DNA from: an uncultured Erysipelotrichaceae bacterium
GTDB lineage: Bacteria; Bacillota_I; Bacilli_A; RFN20; CAG-826
Reading direction: 5' to 3'
NCBI GenBank assembly: GCA_902777015.1
Contig: CACYSA010000005.1
Coordinates: 1 to 64,000, forward strand
DNA: 64,000 bases
Below, one piece after another: positions 52,337 to 60,699 of the stretch. The first letter of the stretch is position 1. The number at the start of each line of letters is the position of its first letter. The notes under the pieces are model-generated. The model was given only the letters and a program-made list of their open reading frames with translations, searched no databases and was not told the DNA's origin. Position numbers and translations under genes: made by a program.

Positions 52337-53534
52337 TTTGGACAAAAACCAAAAATATTTATTAGCGTGTTCCCATGGTCCAGACTCTATGGCGCTTTTA
52401 CACATGCTAAAAAATGAAGGTTATAACTTTTCAGTCGCTCACGTTAATTATCATCTCCGTAAAGAATCAGATGAAGAACAAAAACAACTAACCAATTATT
52501 GCAATAAAAATAACATCGAAATATATGTTAAAGAAGTCAATGAATCGTTAGGAAAATCTAACTTAGAAGAACAATGTCGAATCATTCGTTATACATTCTT
52601 CAAAGAACTGGTAAACAAACACAATTTTTATGCTGTTTTAGTGGCCCATAATGAAGATGACCTCATTGAGACATATTTAATGCAAAAAACTCGGCAAAAC
52701 TTGGTTCAATTTTTCGGAATTAAGCAAAATCCCATTATTTTTGACATAAAAATCATTCGACCTGTGCTACAGTTTACAAAACAAGATCTTTTGCTTTTTT
52801 GCCAGGTAAATTGTGTTGAATATTCGATTGATAAAACTAACTTAGAAGACGTCTTTCTTCGTAACAAAATTCGTCATCAAGTCGTTGAGAAAATGTCACG
52901 TGAAGAAAGAGATAATATCTTAAAAGAAATCAAAGAGAAAAATGATGAGCTTTCCGCTCTTAATGAAAGAATCTCTTCAATCATTAGTAGCAATAAACTG
53001 TCTGATTATAATAGGTTAACTGATGATGAGTTCTTATACGCCATTGTGAAACTTGGAAGAAGCAAAAAACCCAACTTCACATTAAGTAGAAATCAAGGTT
53101 TAGAATTAAGAAAAATCTTCAATTCTGATAAGGCAAACATCTCAGTAAATGTTTCTAATTTATTGCTCGTTAAAAGCTATGATTCTTTCTATTTGGAAGA
53201 CGCTGATGAAGCGATAAATTATGAATACAAAATTGATAAACCAATTGAGTTAGACACTCCATATTTTTATTTAGATTTTACAGGTGATACAACTAATCGA
53301 AATATCACTACTGATGACTATCCTTTAACTATCAGAAATGCGCATAGTGACGATAGCTATTGTATTAAAGGTTACGAGAAAAAAATTAGGCGCTTATTTA
53401 TTGACTGGAAGATGCCAATTTTGATAAGAAAAAGGTGGCCAGTAATTATCAATAAAAATGGCCGCATTATCTACATTCCTCGTTACAAAAGTGATTTTGT
53501 TAAAGAAGAAAAGTGCAATTTTTACGTTAAATAG
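52329..53534 (+). CDS. tilS: tRNA(Ile)-lysidine synthetase
   Basis: 401 residues. The N-terminal PP-loop domain begins LLACSHGPDSMALLHML; the usual SGGxDS loop reads SHGPDS here, with the key Ser and Asp-Ser kept. VAHNEDDLIETYLMQ is the HNxxDxxET motif. The C-terminal substrate-recognition domain is shorter than in E. coli. It changes C34 of the CAU-anticodon isoleucine tRNA to lysidine. Start overlaps rqcP, consistent with one operon pth-mfd-rqcP-tilS. Confidence 0.93.
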   Translation: MLDLDKNQKYLLACSHGPDSMALLHMLKNEGYNFSVAHVNYHLRKESDEEQKQLTNYCNKNNIEIYVKEVNESLGKSNLEEQCRIIRYTFFKELVNKHNFYAVLVAHNEDDLIETYLMQKTRQNLVQFFGIKQNPIIFDIKIIRPVLQFTKQDLLLFCQVNCVEYSIDKTNLEDVFLRNKIRHQVVEKMSREERDNILKEIKEKNDELSALNERISSIISSNKLSDYNRLTDDEFLYAIVKLGRSKKPNFTLSRNQGLELRKIFNSDKANISVNVSNLLLVKSYDSFYLEDADEAINYEYKIDKPIELDTPYFYLDFTGDTTNRNITTDDYPLTIRNAHSDDSYCIKGYEKKIRRLFIDWKMPILIRKRWPVIINKNGRIIYIPRYKSDFVKEEKCNFYVK

Positions 53535-53618
53535 TTTCCATTAGGTGTGTTTTTCTTTTATAAATAAAGAAATGTGGTTATAATAAGTCGACATCTTAAA
53601 TATTAGGAGGTACTAATT

Positions 53619-55679
53619 ATGGATGAAGAAAACAATAGACCTCAAAATCGTGGTGTATCTAGAAGTTTTATTTTCTCAATTATCTTTGTTGGTCTAATTC
53701 TTGCCCTAGTTGCTTACTTTGTATTTTCCAATTTAAATACCGCTAAAGTTATTAGCTATCAAGAATTTGCTCAATATTTAGGTCAAGGCAAAGTTAATGA
53801 TGTCCAATTAGTGGAAGCTCAAACTGTTGTTACCGCTAATGGTCACTACACCTTAACTGATTCTCAAGGTAAGAAAGTTACCACAACATTCACCACAAAT
53901 ATTCCTCGTGAAGTTTGTGATCAACCTTTGAAATGGTACATTGACCTTGATGGTGATGGTGCAAGAGAAGACATCGATGCTTCTATTTATCAAATGATTA
54001 ATGAAATTGAAAAAGGTAATGATTCTAAACCAGAAAAAGAAAAATTTACTGTGACAGTCAAGAATCCTTATCAAGTTTCATGGTGGGATCAATGGGGCCC
54101 AACAATCATCTTAGTCGGTGTGACAGCCTTATTGTTCTTATTCCTCTTCTCAAGAATGTCTTCAACAGTCAATTCTTCCAATAGACAAGCGATGGACTTC
54201 AACCGTTCACGTGCTAGAAGAGTTAACACAAGCAAAATCAAATTCGATGATGTTGCGGGTGCTGATGAAGAAAAAGCAGAAATGCAAGAGCTCGTTTCTT
54301 ACTTAAAAGAACCAAAGAAATACACAAGATTAGGCGCCAAATTACCAAAAGGTGTCCTACTTGTAGGACATCCTGGCTGTGGTAAGACTTTATTGGCCAA
54401 AGCCGTTGCTGGTGAAGCTGGTGTTCCATTCTTCTCAATTTCAGGTTCTGACTTCGTCGAAATGTTCGTTGGTGTCGGTGCGGGACGTGTGAGAGATATG
54501 TTCAGAATCGCTAAAGAAAATGCTCCATGCTTAATCTTTATCGATGAAATCGATGCTGTTGGTAGACAAAGAGGTGCTGGCTTAGGTGGTGGTAACGATG
54601 AACGTGAACAAACACTTAACCAATTATTAGTCGAAATGGATGGCTTCAATGATAACTCTGGTATTATCGTTATCGCTGCGACAAATAGAGACGACGTTTT
54701 AGACCCAGCCTTATTGAGAGCGGGACGTTTCGATAGAAAGATTACAGTTAATTTACCTGATAGAAAAGGTAGAGAAGCAATCTTCAAAGTCCATTCTCGT
54801 AACAAACAATTAGATGAATCAGTTAACTTTGAAAATATTTCAAAGCGTACTGTCGGTTTCAGTGGTGCTGATATTGAAAATATCATGAATGAAGCTGCTA
54901 TCTTAGCAATCCGTGCTGGTAGAGAAAAGATTACTGTTGATGATATTGATGAAGCTATTGACCGTCGTGTTGCTGGCCCAGCCAAATCTTCTCGTTCTTT
55001 AACAAAGAAAGAAAAAGAAATGATTGCCTACCACGAAAGTGGCCACGCAATTATTGGCTTAAGATATCCTCATTCAGATAAAGTTCAAAAGATTACAATC
55101 ATCCCACGTGGTAATACAGGCGGTCACGTCCGTATGACACCTGAAGATGATCGCTTCACAAGCAGTAAGAAAGAATTAATCGCTCGTATCGTCGGCCTAA
55201 TGGGTGGACGCGCTAGCGAAGAAGTCTTCTGTGATGATATCTCCAATGGCGCTTCCAGCGACATTGAAATGGCAACCGCTCTTGCACGCGCTATGGTGTG
55301 CGAATGGGGTATGTCTTCATTAGGACCAATTCAATACGAAAGAGATACAGGCAGTGTCTTCTTAGGAAGAGATTACACCAGTACCCAAAAGAATTTCTCC
55401 GTTGAAACTGCAACAAAAATTGATGCAGAAATCCGTAAGATTATCGATGATGCTCACGCTGAAGCAATTCGTGTTATCAAAGAGAATAAAGCTGATGTTG
55501 AACTCTTAGCAAAAACATTAATTGAACACGAACAAATCACCGGTGAAGAAATCGATTATTTGATGGAACATCGTCATCTTCTTCGCGATGAAAAAGTCGA
55601 AGCTCCAGTAGCAGAACAAGCACCTGAACAAAAGGTGGAAGAACCTGCTCCTGAAGTGAAAACTGAAGAAGAAAAATAA
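53619..55679 (+). CDS. ftsH: ATP-dependent zinc metalloprotease FtsH
   Basis: 686 residues. Membrane helices at ~17-38 and ~160-180 with an external domain between; AAA module with Walker A GHPGCGKT (usual GPPGTGKT, two changes), Walker [40 protein letters not shown]; protease HESGHAI zinc motif. The C-terminus ends in a Glu/Ala/Pro-rich tail. Degrades membrane and regulatory proteins at the cytoplasmic face. TATAAT at 53579-53584 and AGGAGG support an own promoter. Confidence 0.97.
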   Translation: MDEENNRPQNRGVSRSFIFSIIFVGLILALVAYFVFSNLNTAKVISYQEFAQYLGQGKVNDVQLVEAQTVVTANGHYTLTDSQGKKVTTTFTTNIPREVCDQPLKWYIDLDGDGAREDIDASIYQMINEIEKGNDSKPEKEKFTVTVKNPYQVSWWDQWGPTIILVGVTALLFLFLFSRMSSTVNSSNRQAMDFNRSRARRVNTSKIKFDDVAGADEEKAEMQELVSYLKEPKKYTRLGAKLPKGVLLVGHPGCGKTLLAKAVAGEAGVPFFSISGSDFVEMFVGVGAGRVRDMFRIAKENAPCLIFIDEIDAVGRQRGAGLGGGNDEREQTLNQLLVEMDGFNDNSGIIVIAATNRDDVLDPALLRAGRFDRKITVNLPDRKGREAIFKVHSRNKQLDESVNFENISKRTVGFSGADIENIMNEAAILAIRAGREKITVDDIDEAIDRRVAGPAKSSRSLTKKEKEMIAYHESGHAIIGLRYPHSDKVQKITIIPRGNTGGHVRMTPEDDRFTSSKKELIARIVGLMGGRASEEVFCDDISNGASSDIEMATALARAMVCEWGMSSLGPIQYERDTGSVFLGRDYTSTQKNFSVETATKIDAEIRKIIDDAHAEAIRVIKENKADVELLAKTLIEHEQITGEEIDYLMEHRHLLRDEKVEAPVAEQAPEQKVEEPAPEVKTEEEK

Positions 55680-55689
55680 TTAAAACTAG

Positions 55690-55712
55690 GAAGGGCAAAA
55701 CCTTCCTTTTAC
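55690..55712 (+). terminator. weak hairpin between ftsH and dus
   Basis: GGAAGG/CCTTCC around GCAAAA, then TTTTA. It ends directly before ATG 55714, so it could partly terminate or modulate dus. Confidence 0.45.
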
Positions 55713-55713
55713 T

Positions 55714-56691
55714 ATGTGGAAATTAGGTAACTTAGACATCAAAGGAAAAGTCGTTCTTGCCCCCATGGCAGGAGTAACAAGTGCAGGTTATAGAAAATAC
55801 CTCAATACTTTTGGCGTGGACGTTTGTGTTTCTGAGATGGTTAGCGATATGGGGTTAATTTATCAAAACAAAGAAACAGAATCTTACGTTACTTATGAAA
55901 AAGATCAAACAATTACTGGCGTGCAACTATTCGGCGCTAAGGCTGAAAACTTGGCGAAAGCTGCAGCCGTATCGCTTACTTTAAACCCTAACATTGACTT
56001 CTTTGATGTTAATATGGGTTGCCCTGTTCCTAAGGTCACTAAGACCGGTGCGGGGTCCGCTTTAATGCTTAATCCTAAGCTTTGTGGCGATATCATTAAA
56101 GCTATTAAGCAAGTAACGGATAAGCCAGTAACCGCAAAGATAAGATTAGGCTATAATGAGGTTAACTTTTTAGATGTCATCAAAGAGCTTGAAAATGCAG
56201 GAGTGGACGCTATTGCAATCCACGCTAGAACAAGAAAAGAACTCTATATGGGAACACCTCATTTTGACTTGTTAAAAGACTTAAGAAGTAAGATGAAAGT
56301 ACCTCTTATTGTTTCTGGAAATATATACACTTTAGATGACGCAATTAACGCTTTAGAAATCACAGGAGCGGATGCTGTCATGGTGGCGCGTGGTGGTATG
56401 GGAAATCCATATCTCATTACCCAAATAAAACACTATTTTGAAACAGGCGAAAGACTATTAAATCCATCCTTTGATGAACAGTGCAAATACTGTTTAGAAT
56501 TAGCAAAATCAATATGTGAAGAAAAAGGTGAATTGACAGCGATGAGAATATATCGTGGTATTGCTCCTAAATTCTTCTCTGGATTCGCTAATTCTAGAAC
56601 GCTTAGAACAGTCTTAGCAACATCACTTACCGACTACCAATCTCTAGTGAACATTCTTGATGAATTCAAGAAAGAAAATATGAATTTTTAA
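55714..56691 (+). CDS. dus: tRNA-dihydrouridine synthase (DusB-like)
   Basis: 325 residues. FMN barrel opening VVLAPMAGVTSAGYRKY, the catalytic Cys in DVNMGCPVPKVTKTGAGSALM, IHARTRKELYMG and the phosphate-binding VMVARGGMGNP. Reduces specific uridines in tRNA. 34 bp after ftsH and the same position as dus in Bacillus (between ftsH/hslO region and lysS). Confidence 0.93.
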   Translation: MWKLGNLDIKGKVVLAPMAGVTSAGYRKYLNTFGVDVCVSEMVSDMGLIYQNKETESYVTYEKDQTITGVQLFGAKAENLAKAAAVSLTLNPNIDFFDVNMGCPVPKVTKTGAGSALMLNPKLCGDIIKAIKQVTDKPVTAKIRLGYNEVNFLDVIKELENAGVDAIAIHARTRKELYMGTPHFDLLKDLRSKMKVPLIVSGNIYTLDDAINALEITGADAVMVARGGMGNPYLITQIKHYFETGERLLNPSFDEQCKYCLELAKSICEEKGELTAMRIYRGIAPKFFSGFANSRTLRTVLATSLTDYQSLVNILDEFKKENMNF

Positions 56692-56693
56692 GT

Positions 56694-56715
56694 TTTGACT
56701 ACTTAATGTCAAAAA
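56694..56715. repeat. inverted repeat between dus and lysS
   Basis: TTTTGAC and GTCAAAA flank an 8-nt loop starting just after the dus stop. May be a regulatory dyad or a leftward-type terminator. TATAGT about 56723-56728 is a possible -10 for lysS. Confidence 0.4.
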
Positions 56716-56764
56716 ACTCGTATATAGTATTAAGGCGTGGATATTTGAAAGGAAAGTTGAAAAT

Positions 56765-58249
56765 ATGAACATTAATGAATTAAACGACCAAGAACTAATC
56801 CGTTTAGAAAAGATTAAAAAATACCAAGAATTAGGTATTGATCCATTTGGTCAAGCTTATAAAGTTTCCCATTCGATTAAAGAGATTCGTGCTTTGTGCA
56901 ATAAGAAATCAGAAAAAGCCCTTGCTAAAATGGCTTTAAAAGTTTCTGTTGCAGGTAGAATCAAAGCTATTCGTAAAATGGGTAAAGCCTCCTTTATGAA
57001 TATCCAAGATAAAACTGGTAATATCCAAGTTTACTTATCACTTGATGGTTTAGGCAAAAAAAATTACGAACTTTTCAAGATGGCTGACATTGGTGATATC
57101 GTCGGTATCAAAGGTATTATGAATTTAACAAGAACTGGTGAATTAACAATCAAAGCCCAAAAGTTCATTCACTTAACAAAATGCTTACATCCATTACCAG
57201 AAAAATTCCATGGTTTAACTGACGTTGAAGAGCGTTCAAGAAGAAGATATTTAGACTTAATTATGAATGAAGAAGCTCGTAAAGTTGCCTTTATGAGACC
57301 ACAAATCATTCGTAGTATTCAACACTTCCTCGACGGCAAAGGCTTCACCGAAGTTGAGACATCAATTCTCTCTCCAATTTTAGGTGGTGCTTCCGCTCGT
57401 CCATTCATTACACATCACAATACTTTGGATAAAGATTTCTATTTAAGAATCGCTACAGAACTTAACCTCAAACGTTTACTCGTTGGTGGTATGGAAAGAG
57501 TGTATGAAATTGGTAGACTTTTCCGTAATGAAGGTATGGATGCTTCTCATAACCCAGAATTCACCACGATTGAGATTTATCAAGCCTACTCTGATTTAAA
57601 AGGTATTGGTGACTTAACTGAGAAGATGATTAGAAACGCCGCTAAAGAAGTCACAGGTTCAGCAATTATCACATACGGTGATCAACAAATCAACTTCAAA
57701 GACCCATTCAAATGGATTTCAATGAACGACTTAATTAAAGAAAAATGTGGCATTGATTTTAAGGCTGTTAAAACATATGAAGAAGCTAAGAAATTAGCGG
57801 ATGAAAAAGGCTTACATTTAGACAAATTTAAGAACACAGTTGGCTATGTCATGAACGAGTTCTTTGAAGAGTTCTGCCAAGCCGATTTAATTCAACCTAC
57901 CTTTGTTTATGAATATCCAATTGAAGTTTCTCCATTAACTAAGAAAGAAAAAGATCCAAGATTCGTTCAAAGATTTGAATTATTCGTTAATGGTCGTGAG
58001 CTCGCTAACGCCTATACAGAACTTAACGATCCACTAGATCAAGAAGAAAGATTCCTTGCCCAATTAGAAGCTAAGAAATTAGGCGATGAAGAAGCAAGCG
58101 AAATGGATAAAGACTTCGTCGAAGCTCTTGAATATGGCATGCCTCCAACAGGTGGCGTTGGCATGGGTATTGATAGATTAGTTATGCTATTAACCAACCA
58201 ACCACAAATCCGTGAAGTCATCCTCTTCCCAACAATGAGAGATAGATAA
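56765..58249 (+). CDS. lysS: lysyl-tRNA synthetase, class II
   Basis: 494 residues. OB-fold anticodon domain (VAGRIKAIRKMGKASFMNIQDKTG), motif 1 region EVETSILSPILGGASARPF, motif 2 GRLFRNEGMDASHNPEFTTIEIYQAY, motif 3 GVGMGIDRLVMLL. Charges tRNA-Lys. AAAGGAAAG precedes the ATG. Confidence 0.97.
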   Translation: MNINELNDQELIRLEKIKKYQELGIDPFGQAYKVSHSIKEIRALCNKKSEKALAKMALKVSVAGRIKAIRKMGKASFMNIQDKTGNIQVYLSLDGLGKKNYELFKMADIGDIVGIKGIMNLTRTGELTIKAQKFIHLTKCLHPLPEKFHGLTDVEERSRRRYLDLIMNEEARKVAFMRPQIIRSIQHFLDGKGFTEVETSILSPILGGASARPFITHHNTLDKDFYLRIATELNLKRLLVGGMERVYEIGRLFRNEGMDASHNPEFTTIEIYQAYSDLKGIGDLTEKMIRNAAKEVTGSAIITYGDQQINFKDPFKWISMNDLIKEKCGIDFKAVKTYEEAKKLADEKGLHLDKFKNTVGYVMNEFFEEFCQADLIQPTFVYEYPIEVSPLTKKEKDPRFVQRFELFVNGRELANAYTELNDPLDQEERFLAQLEAKKLGDEEASEMDKDFVEALEYGMPPTGGVGMGIDRLVMLLTNQPQIREVILFPTMRDR

Positions 58250-58290
58250 TTTCAAAAAAAATAAAAATATTTCGGACAAAAATCAAAAAC

Positions 58291-58318
58291 AGCCCCTACT
58301 AAAGATATGAGGGGCTTT
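58291..58318 (+). terminator. terminator after lysS
   Basis: AGCCCCT (58291-58297)/AGGGGCT (58310-58316), 12-nt loop, TTTT. Confidence 0.9.
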
Positions 58319-58392
58319 TCTAATGGTTTATCTAACTTTTCCATTAAATAGTTCCTCATTACCTAGGTAAAAATGTCGAAAGGAGTTGATCC

Positions 58393-58512
58393 ATGAGACA
58401 TTTAAAGGGCAGTTGCTATCTGACTTTAGATTATTGGAATGCAGGAACTAATTCTTGTATTATTGCTGTGCTATTAATTTTGGTTGCTTTGAAGAAGTCT
58501 TCCATTAGGTAG
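58393..58512 (+). CDS. 39-residue hydrophobic peptide, possible type I toxin
   Basis: ATG 58393 is preceded by AAAGGAG at good spacing. The product has 39 residues: a polar start (MRHLKGSCYLTLDYW), one membrane-spanning stretch (CIIAVLLILVAL) and a basic end (KKSSIR), the general plan of small membrane toxins. It occupies the 489-bp gap between lysS and rpsF. Imperfect direct repeats (58342-58361 and 58501-58521) flank it, and a strong minus-strand promoter lies just downstream. No homology known to me. Confidence 0.45.
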   Translation: MRHLKGSCYLTLDYWNAGTNSCIIAVLLILVALKKSSIR

Positions 58513-58526
58513 TTTCTTCATAAAAA

Positions 58527-58595
58527 AGAAGGGCTTTGCAACCCCTTCAAAAAAACCAATATTATTATACCAAAACCATAGTCAAAGTCAACGGG
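58527..58595 (-). promoter_or_regulatory. strong minus-strand promoter and terminator facing the small peptide gene
   Basis: Minus strand TTGACT, 16 bp, TGGTATAAT (extended -10), within plus 58555-58590. About 15 nt after the expected start comes GAAGGG...GCCCTTC plus six T (plus 58526-58548 region), so a very short leftward RNA complementary to the 3' UTR of the peptide mRNA is predicted. Confidence 0.5.
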
Positions 58596-58630
58596 CATCT
58601 GCCCGCCTAGCACTAAGTGTACGTACGCGC

Positions 58631-58659
58631 TTTACAAATGGAAAGAACACTAGTATAAT
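58631..58659 (+). promoter_or_regulatory. promoter of the rpsF operon
   Basis: TTTACA (58631-58636), 17 bp, TATAAT (58654-58659). The ~75-nt leader has a hairpin GCTACC/GGTAGC (about 58691-58712) that might be the site of S6:S18 autoregulation, though I do not see the usual CCG loop. GGGAGG precedes rpsF. Confidence 0.8.
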
Positions 58660-58738
58660 TGTCACGCTAACTTAATTAGCACAAATCTCTGCTACCAAGA
58701 GAATATGGTAGCCATTAGACCAGAGGGAGGTAAATAAA

Positions 58739-59029
58739 ATGCGCAATTATGAAATTATGTACATTTTGAAAGCCGACTTAGACGAAGCCGCTCGTGAAGC
58801 AGAAATGAACAATGTTCAAGCTCTTCTCGAAAAGAACGGCGCCAAGGTTAACAATACAGATACCAAGATGGGTTTACGCGAATTAGCGTACGAAATCAAG
58901 GATCAAACCAAAGGTTTCTACGTCGTCCTCAAAGTGGAAGCTGATGAGAATGCACTTTATCAATTCAATCGTAAAGTCAAAATCAATCCAGCCGTGTTAC
59001 GTCACTTAGTCACAGTTGATCAACAATAA
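58739..59029 (+). CDS. rpsF: 30S ribosomal protein S6
   Basis: 96 residues. MRNYEIMYILKADLDEAA at the N-terminus, GLRELAYEIKDQTKGFYV in the middle and RKVKINPAVLRHLVT at the end match S6. First gene of rpsF-ssb-rpsR. Codon use is biased toward C-ending codons, as expected of highly expressed genes. Confidence 0.97.
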   Translation: MRNYEIMYILKADLDEAAREAEMNNVQALLEKNGAKVNNTDTKMGLRELAYEIKDQTKGFYVVLKVEADENALYQFNRKVKINPAVLRHLVTVDQQ

Positions 59030-59041
59030 GGAGGACAACAC

Positions 59042-59464
59042 ATGGTTAACAGAGTAGTTTTAGCAGGTCGTTTAGTTAAAGACCCTGAACTAAGAAAAAC
59101 CAATTCTGACATTAGTTTCGCTACATTCACTTTAGCAGTGGATAATCGCGTCAAAGAAGCAGATGGCACAAGAGGAACACTCTTCATTGATTGCCGTGTC
59201 TTCAGAGACCAAGCGGAAAACTTAGTGAAATTCACCAGAAAAGGTTCAATGATCGCAGTTGATGGCAGTCTCAATCAAAGAAACTTTACCCGTCAAGATG
59301 GCAGTAAAGGTAAATCAGTAGAAGTCGTGGTCGACTCAGTAACATTCTTAGAACCTAAGAAAGACGCTCCAGTCGAAACACCAAAATTCGATGATACACC
59401 AGCACCATCTAACGGTAACAATTTAGACTCAATTGATTTGCCAGATGACGATCTTCCATTTTAA
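59042..59464 (+). CDS. ssb: single-stranded DNA-binding protein
   Basis: 140 residues. OB fold MVNRVVLAGRLVKDPELR, FTLAVDN, FIDCRVFRDQAENLVKF, then a flexible tail ending in the acidic tip DLPDDDLPF that binds partner proteins. AGGAGG lies upstream. Confidence 0.97.
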   Translation: MVNRVVLAGRLVKDPELRKTNSDISFATFTLAVDNRVKEADGTRGTLFIDCRVFRDQAENLVKFTRKGSMIAVDGSLNQRNFTRQDGSKGKSVEVVVDSVTFLEPKKDAPVETPKFDDTPAPSNGNNLDSIDLPDDDLPF

Positions 59465-59482
59465 TTAAAGAAAGGGAAAATT

Positions 59483-59710
59483 ATGGCATTTAGAAAAGTT
59501 AGACCACATAAAAAAGTATGTATCTTCTGCAAGAACAAATCTAAATTCATTGACTACAAAGACGTCGAACTCTTAAAGACAATGATTACCCCAAACGGTA
59601 AGATTTCCGCCAGAAGAGCAACAGGCACATGCGCTAAGCACCAAAGAGAATTAGCCAAAGCTATTAAAAACGCTAGATTCATGGCTCTTCTCCCATACGT
59701 TGCTGACTAA
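59483..59710 (+). CDS. rpsR: 30S ribosomal protein S18
   Basis: 75 residues. [21 protein letters not shown] and the [30 protein letters not shown] core are diagnostic. The CIFC and Cys of GTC suggest the zinc-binding S18 form. Last gene of the operon. Confidence 0.97.
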   Translation: MAFRKVRPHKKVCIFCKNKSKFIDYKDVELLKTMITPNGKISARRATGTCAKHQRELAKAIKNARFMALLPYVAD

Positions 59711-59735
59711 TTAAGTCAAATACTTATTGAAAACA

Positions 59736-59761
59736 AGTCGTCCATAACGGGCGACTTTTTG
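59736..59761 (+). terminator. terminator after rpsR
   Basis: AGTCGTCC (59736-59743)/GGGCGACT (59749-59756), one G-T pair, five T. A near copy of this hairpin sits at 60609. Confidence 0.85.
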
Positions 59762-59795
59762 TGTGGCACATTTGTGACATTCATAATGCTATTAT
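59762..59795 (+). promoter_or_regulatory. peptide-gene promoter element, copy 1
   Basis: Direct repeat TGTGGCA (59762-59768) and TGTGACA (59773-59779), 11-bp period; extended -10 TGCTATTAT with TATTAT at 59790-59795. The repeat takes the place of the -35 box. AAGGGAG then leads to ATG 59821. Confidence 0.7.
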
Positions 59796-59820
59796 CAAAT
59801 TAACAAGGGAGACTTTGAAT

Positions 59821-60081
59821 ATGAAAGAAGAATTATTGAAAGGCTTAACTAAAGAACAAATAGCTAAAGCGCAAGCATGTAAGAATACACAAGAACTTTT
59901 GGCGTTAGCAAAGCAAGAAGGTATTGAATTAACCGATGAGCAGCTTGCCGCTATTTCTGGTGGATGTAATGCAACAGTTACAGTTCAAGAATGTCCTTAC
60001 TGTGGTTGTACTTGGGTTGCATTTGTATCTAAGAAACGATATAAGTGTTTAGCTTGTAATAGAAAATTTGATAGAAATTAA
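59821..60081 (+). CDS. Nif11-type leader peptide with zinc-ribbon core, copy 1
   Basis: 86 residues. 1-46 is a Nif11/NHLP-like leader (ELLKGLTKEQIAKAQACKN, LALAKQEGIELTDEQLAAI) ending in Gly47-Gly48, the double-Gly cleavage type of RiPP precursors. The 38-residue core has CPYC (58-61) and CLAC (76-79), a zinc ribbon, which is unusual for a RiPP core. No modifying enzyme (LanM, YcaO, radical SAM) is in the window. The C39-like protease at 62357 could remove the leader. Alternatively the protein is never cleaved. Confidence 0.75.
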   Translation: MKEELLKGLTKEQIAKAQACKNTQELLALAKQEGIELTDEQLAAISGGCNATVTVQECPYCGCTWVAFVSKKRYKCLACNRKFDRN

Positions 60082-60097
60082 TTTTAAAAAAATATAG

Positions 60098-60130
60098 AAA
60101 AGTTGGTAGTCCGCTATCAACTTTTTTGTT
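60098..60130 (+). terminator. terminator after peptide gene 1
   Basis: AAAAGTTGGTAG/CTATCAACTTTT with loop TCCG and a T-run (one G-T pair). Confidence 0.85.
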
Positions 60131-60175
60131 TTTTTGATGTTTAAATGATAAGTCAGTAAAAAAGAAGGCACTATT

Positions 60176-60250
60176 ATGTTTATCCGTTTTAAATTTAGTA
60201 AATGGGAAAAGAAAGTTATCATCAAGAATAATAATCTAATAAGAGAATAA
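60176..60250 (+). CDS. possible 24-residue basic peptide
   Basis: ATG 60176 after AGAAGG; product MFIRFKFSKWEKKVIIKNNN plus LIRE, strongly basic. Could be chance in AT-rich DNA; no promoter seen. Confidence 0.2.
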   Translation: MFIRFKFSKWEKKVIIKNNNLIRE

Positions 60251-60262
60251 TCAATCTTTATA

Positions 60263-60296
60263 TGTGGCACTTCTGTGGCAGGGTCTATGTTAATGT
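60263..60296 (+). promoter_or_regulatory. peptide-gene promoter element, copy 2
   Basis: TGTGGCA (60263-60269) and TGTGGCA (60274-60280), 11-bp period; a weaker -10 (TATGTTAAT, 60286-60294). GGAG leads to ATG 60323. Confidence 0.6.
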
Positions 60297-60322
60297 GAAA
60301 ATAGCAAAGGAGAACTTTGATA

Positions 60323-60549
60323 ATGAATAAAGAATTATTGAAAGGATTAACTAAAGAACAGATCGCTAAAGTTAAACAATGTAAAAATCACGAAGAATTA
60401 TTAGCGTTATCACCTGCAGCGTTGTTTCAGATATCGGAGATTATATCAATCCATATGATTGTCCAAGATGCGGTAGTAATAATATTAAAGACAAAGGTAC
60501 CTATTATATCTGCCAAAGCTGTGGTTACAAAATCGAAAATTACGATTAA
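60323..60549 (+). pseudogene. Nif11-type zinc-ribbon peptide, copy 2, broken
   Basis: The leader (MNKELLKGLTKEQIAKVKQC...ELLAL) is intact in frame to ~60408, then the AKEEG...GG part is missing. The core continues one frame back: CSVVSDIGDYINPYDCPRCG, then ICQSCGYKIENYD and TAA at 60547-60549. So a deletion of roughly 50 bp has removed the leader end and shifted the frame. Without the shift the leader frame runs to 60574 with no zinc ribbon. Confidence 0.7.
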
Positions 60550-60564
60550 ACAAACGTGTATAAT

Positions 60565-60586
60565 CGAGTGCTAACTCGGTTTTTTA
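60565..60586 (+). terminator. terminator after peptide copy 2
   Basis: CGAGT (60565-60569), loop GCTA, ACTCG (60574-60578), T-run. Confidence 0.75.
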
Positions 60587-60608
60587 TTAATCTTAAATTG
60601 GGATAATT

Positions 60609-60635
60609 AAGTCGCTCATCATGGGCGACTTTTTG
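60609..60635 (+). terminator. terminator directly before promoter element 3
   Basis: AAGTCGCTC/GGGCGACTT, T-run, then TGCTTGTGGCAC. Hairpin plus TGTGGCA element repeats the arrangement at 59736-59779. Confidence 0.75.
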
Positions 60636-60637
60636 CT

Positions 60638-60671
60638 TGTGGCACTTCTGTGACAAATGCTTTGATACAAT
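60638..60671 (+). promoter_or_regulatory. peptide-gene promoter element, copy 3
   Basis: TGTGGCA (60638-60644) and TGTGACA (60649-60655), 11-bp period; TACAAT at 60666-60671, the same 28-bp distance as in copy 1. AAAGGAG leads to ATG 60700. Confidence 0.7.
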
Positions 60672-60699
60672 GAAATCAACGACAAAGGAGAATCTTATA

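Noticed and set aside
54299-54985. 228-codon minus-strand open frame inside ftsH
   Set aside because: It is antisense to the conserved AAA module, has no ribosome binding site, and its composition mirrors ftsH codons. The same applies to the antisense frames in mfd, capG and the GlmM-like gene.
58691-58735. Confirmed S6:S18 leader motif
   Set aside because: A hairpin is present upstream of rpsF but the conserved CCG loop is not visible, so it is only mentioned as possible.
59762-59779. Sigma-54 type promoter (TGGCAC-N5-TTGCA)
   Set aside because: TGGCAC-N5 is present three times, but the -12 GC is kept in only one copy, and good sigma-A -10 boxes stand at a constant distance. A direct-repeat activator site explains it better.
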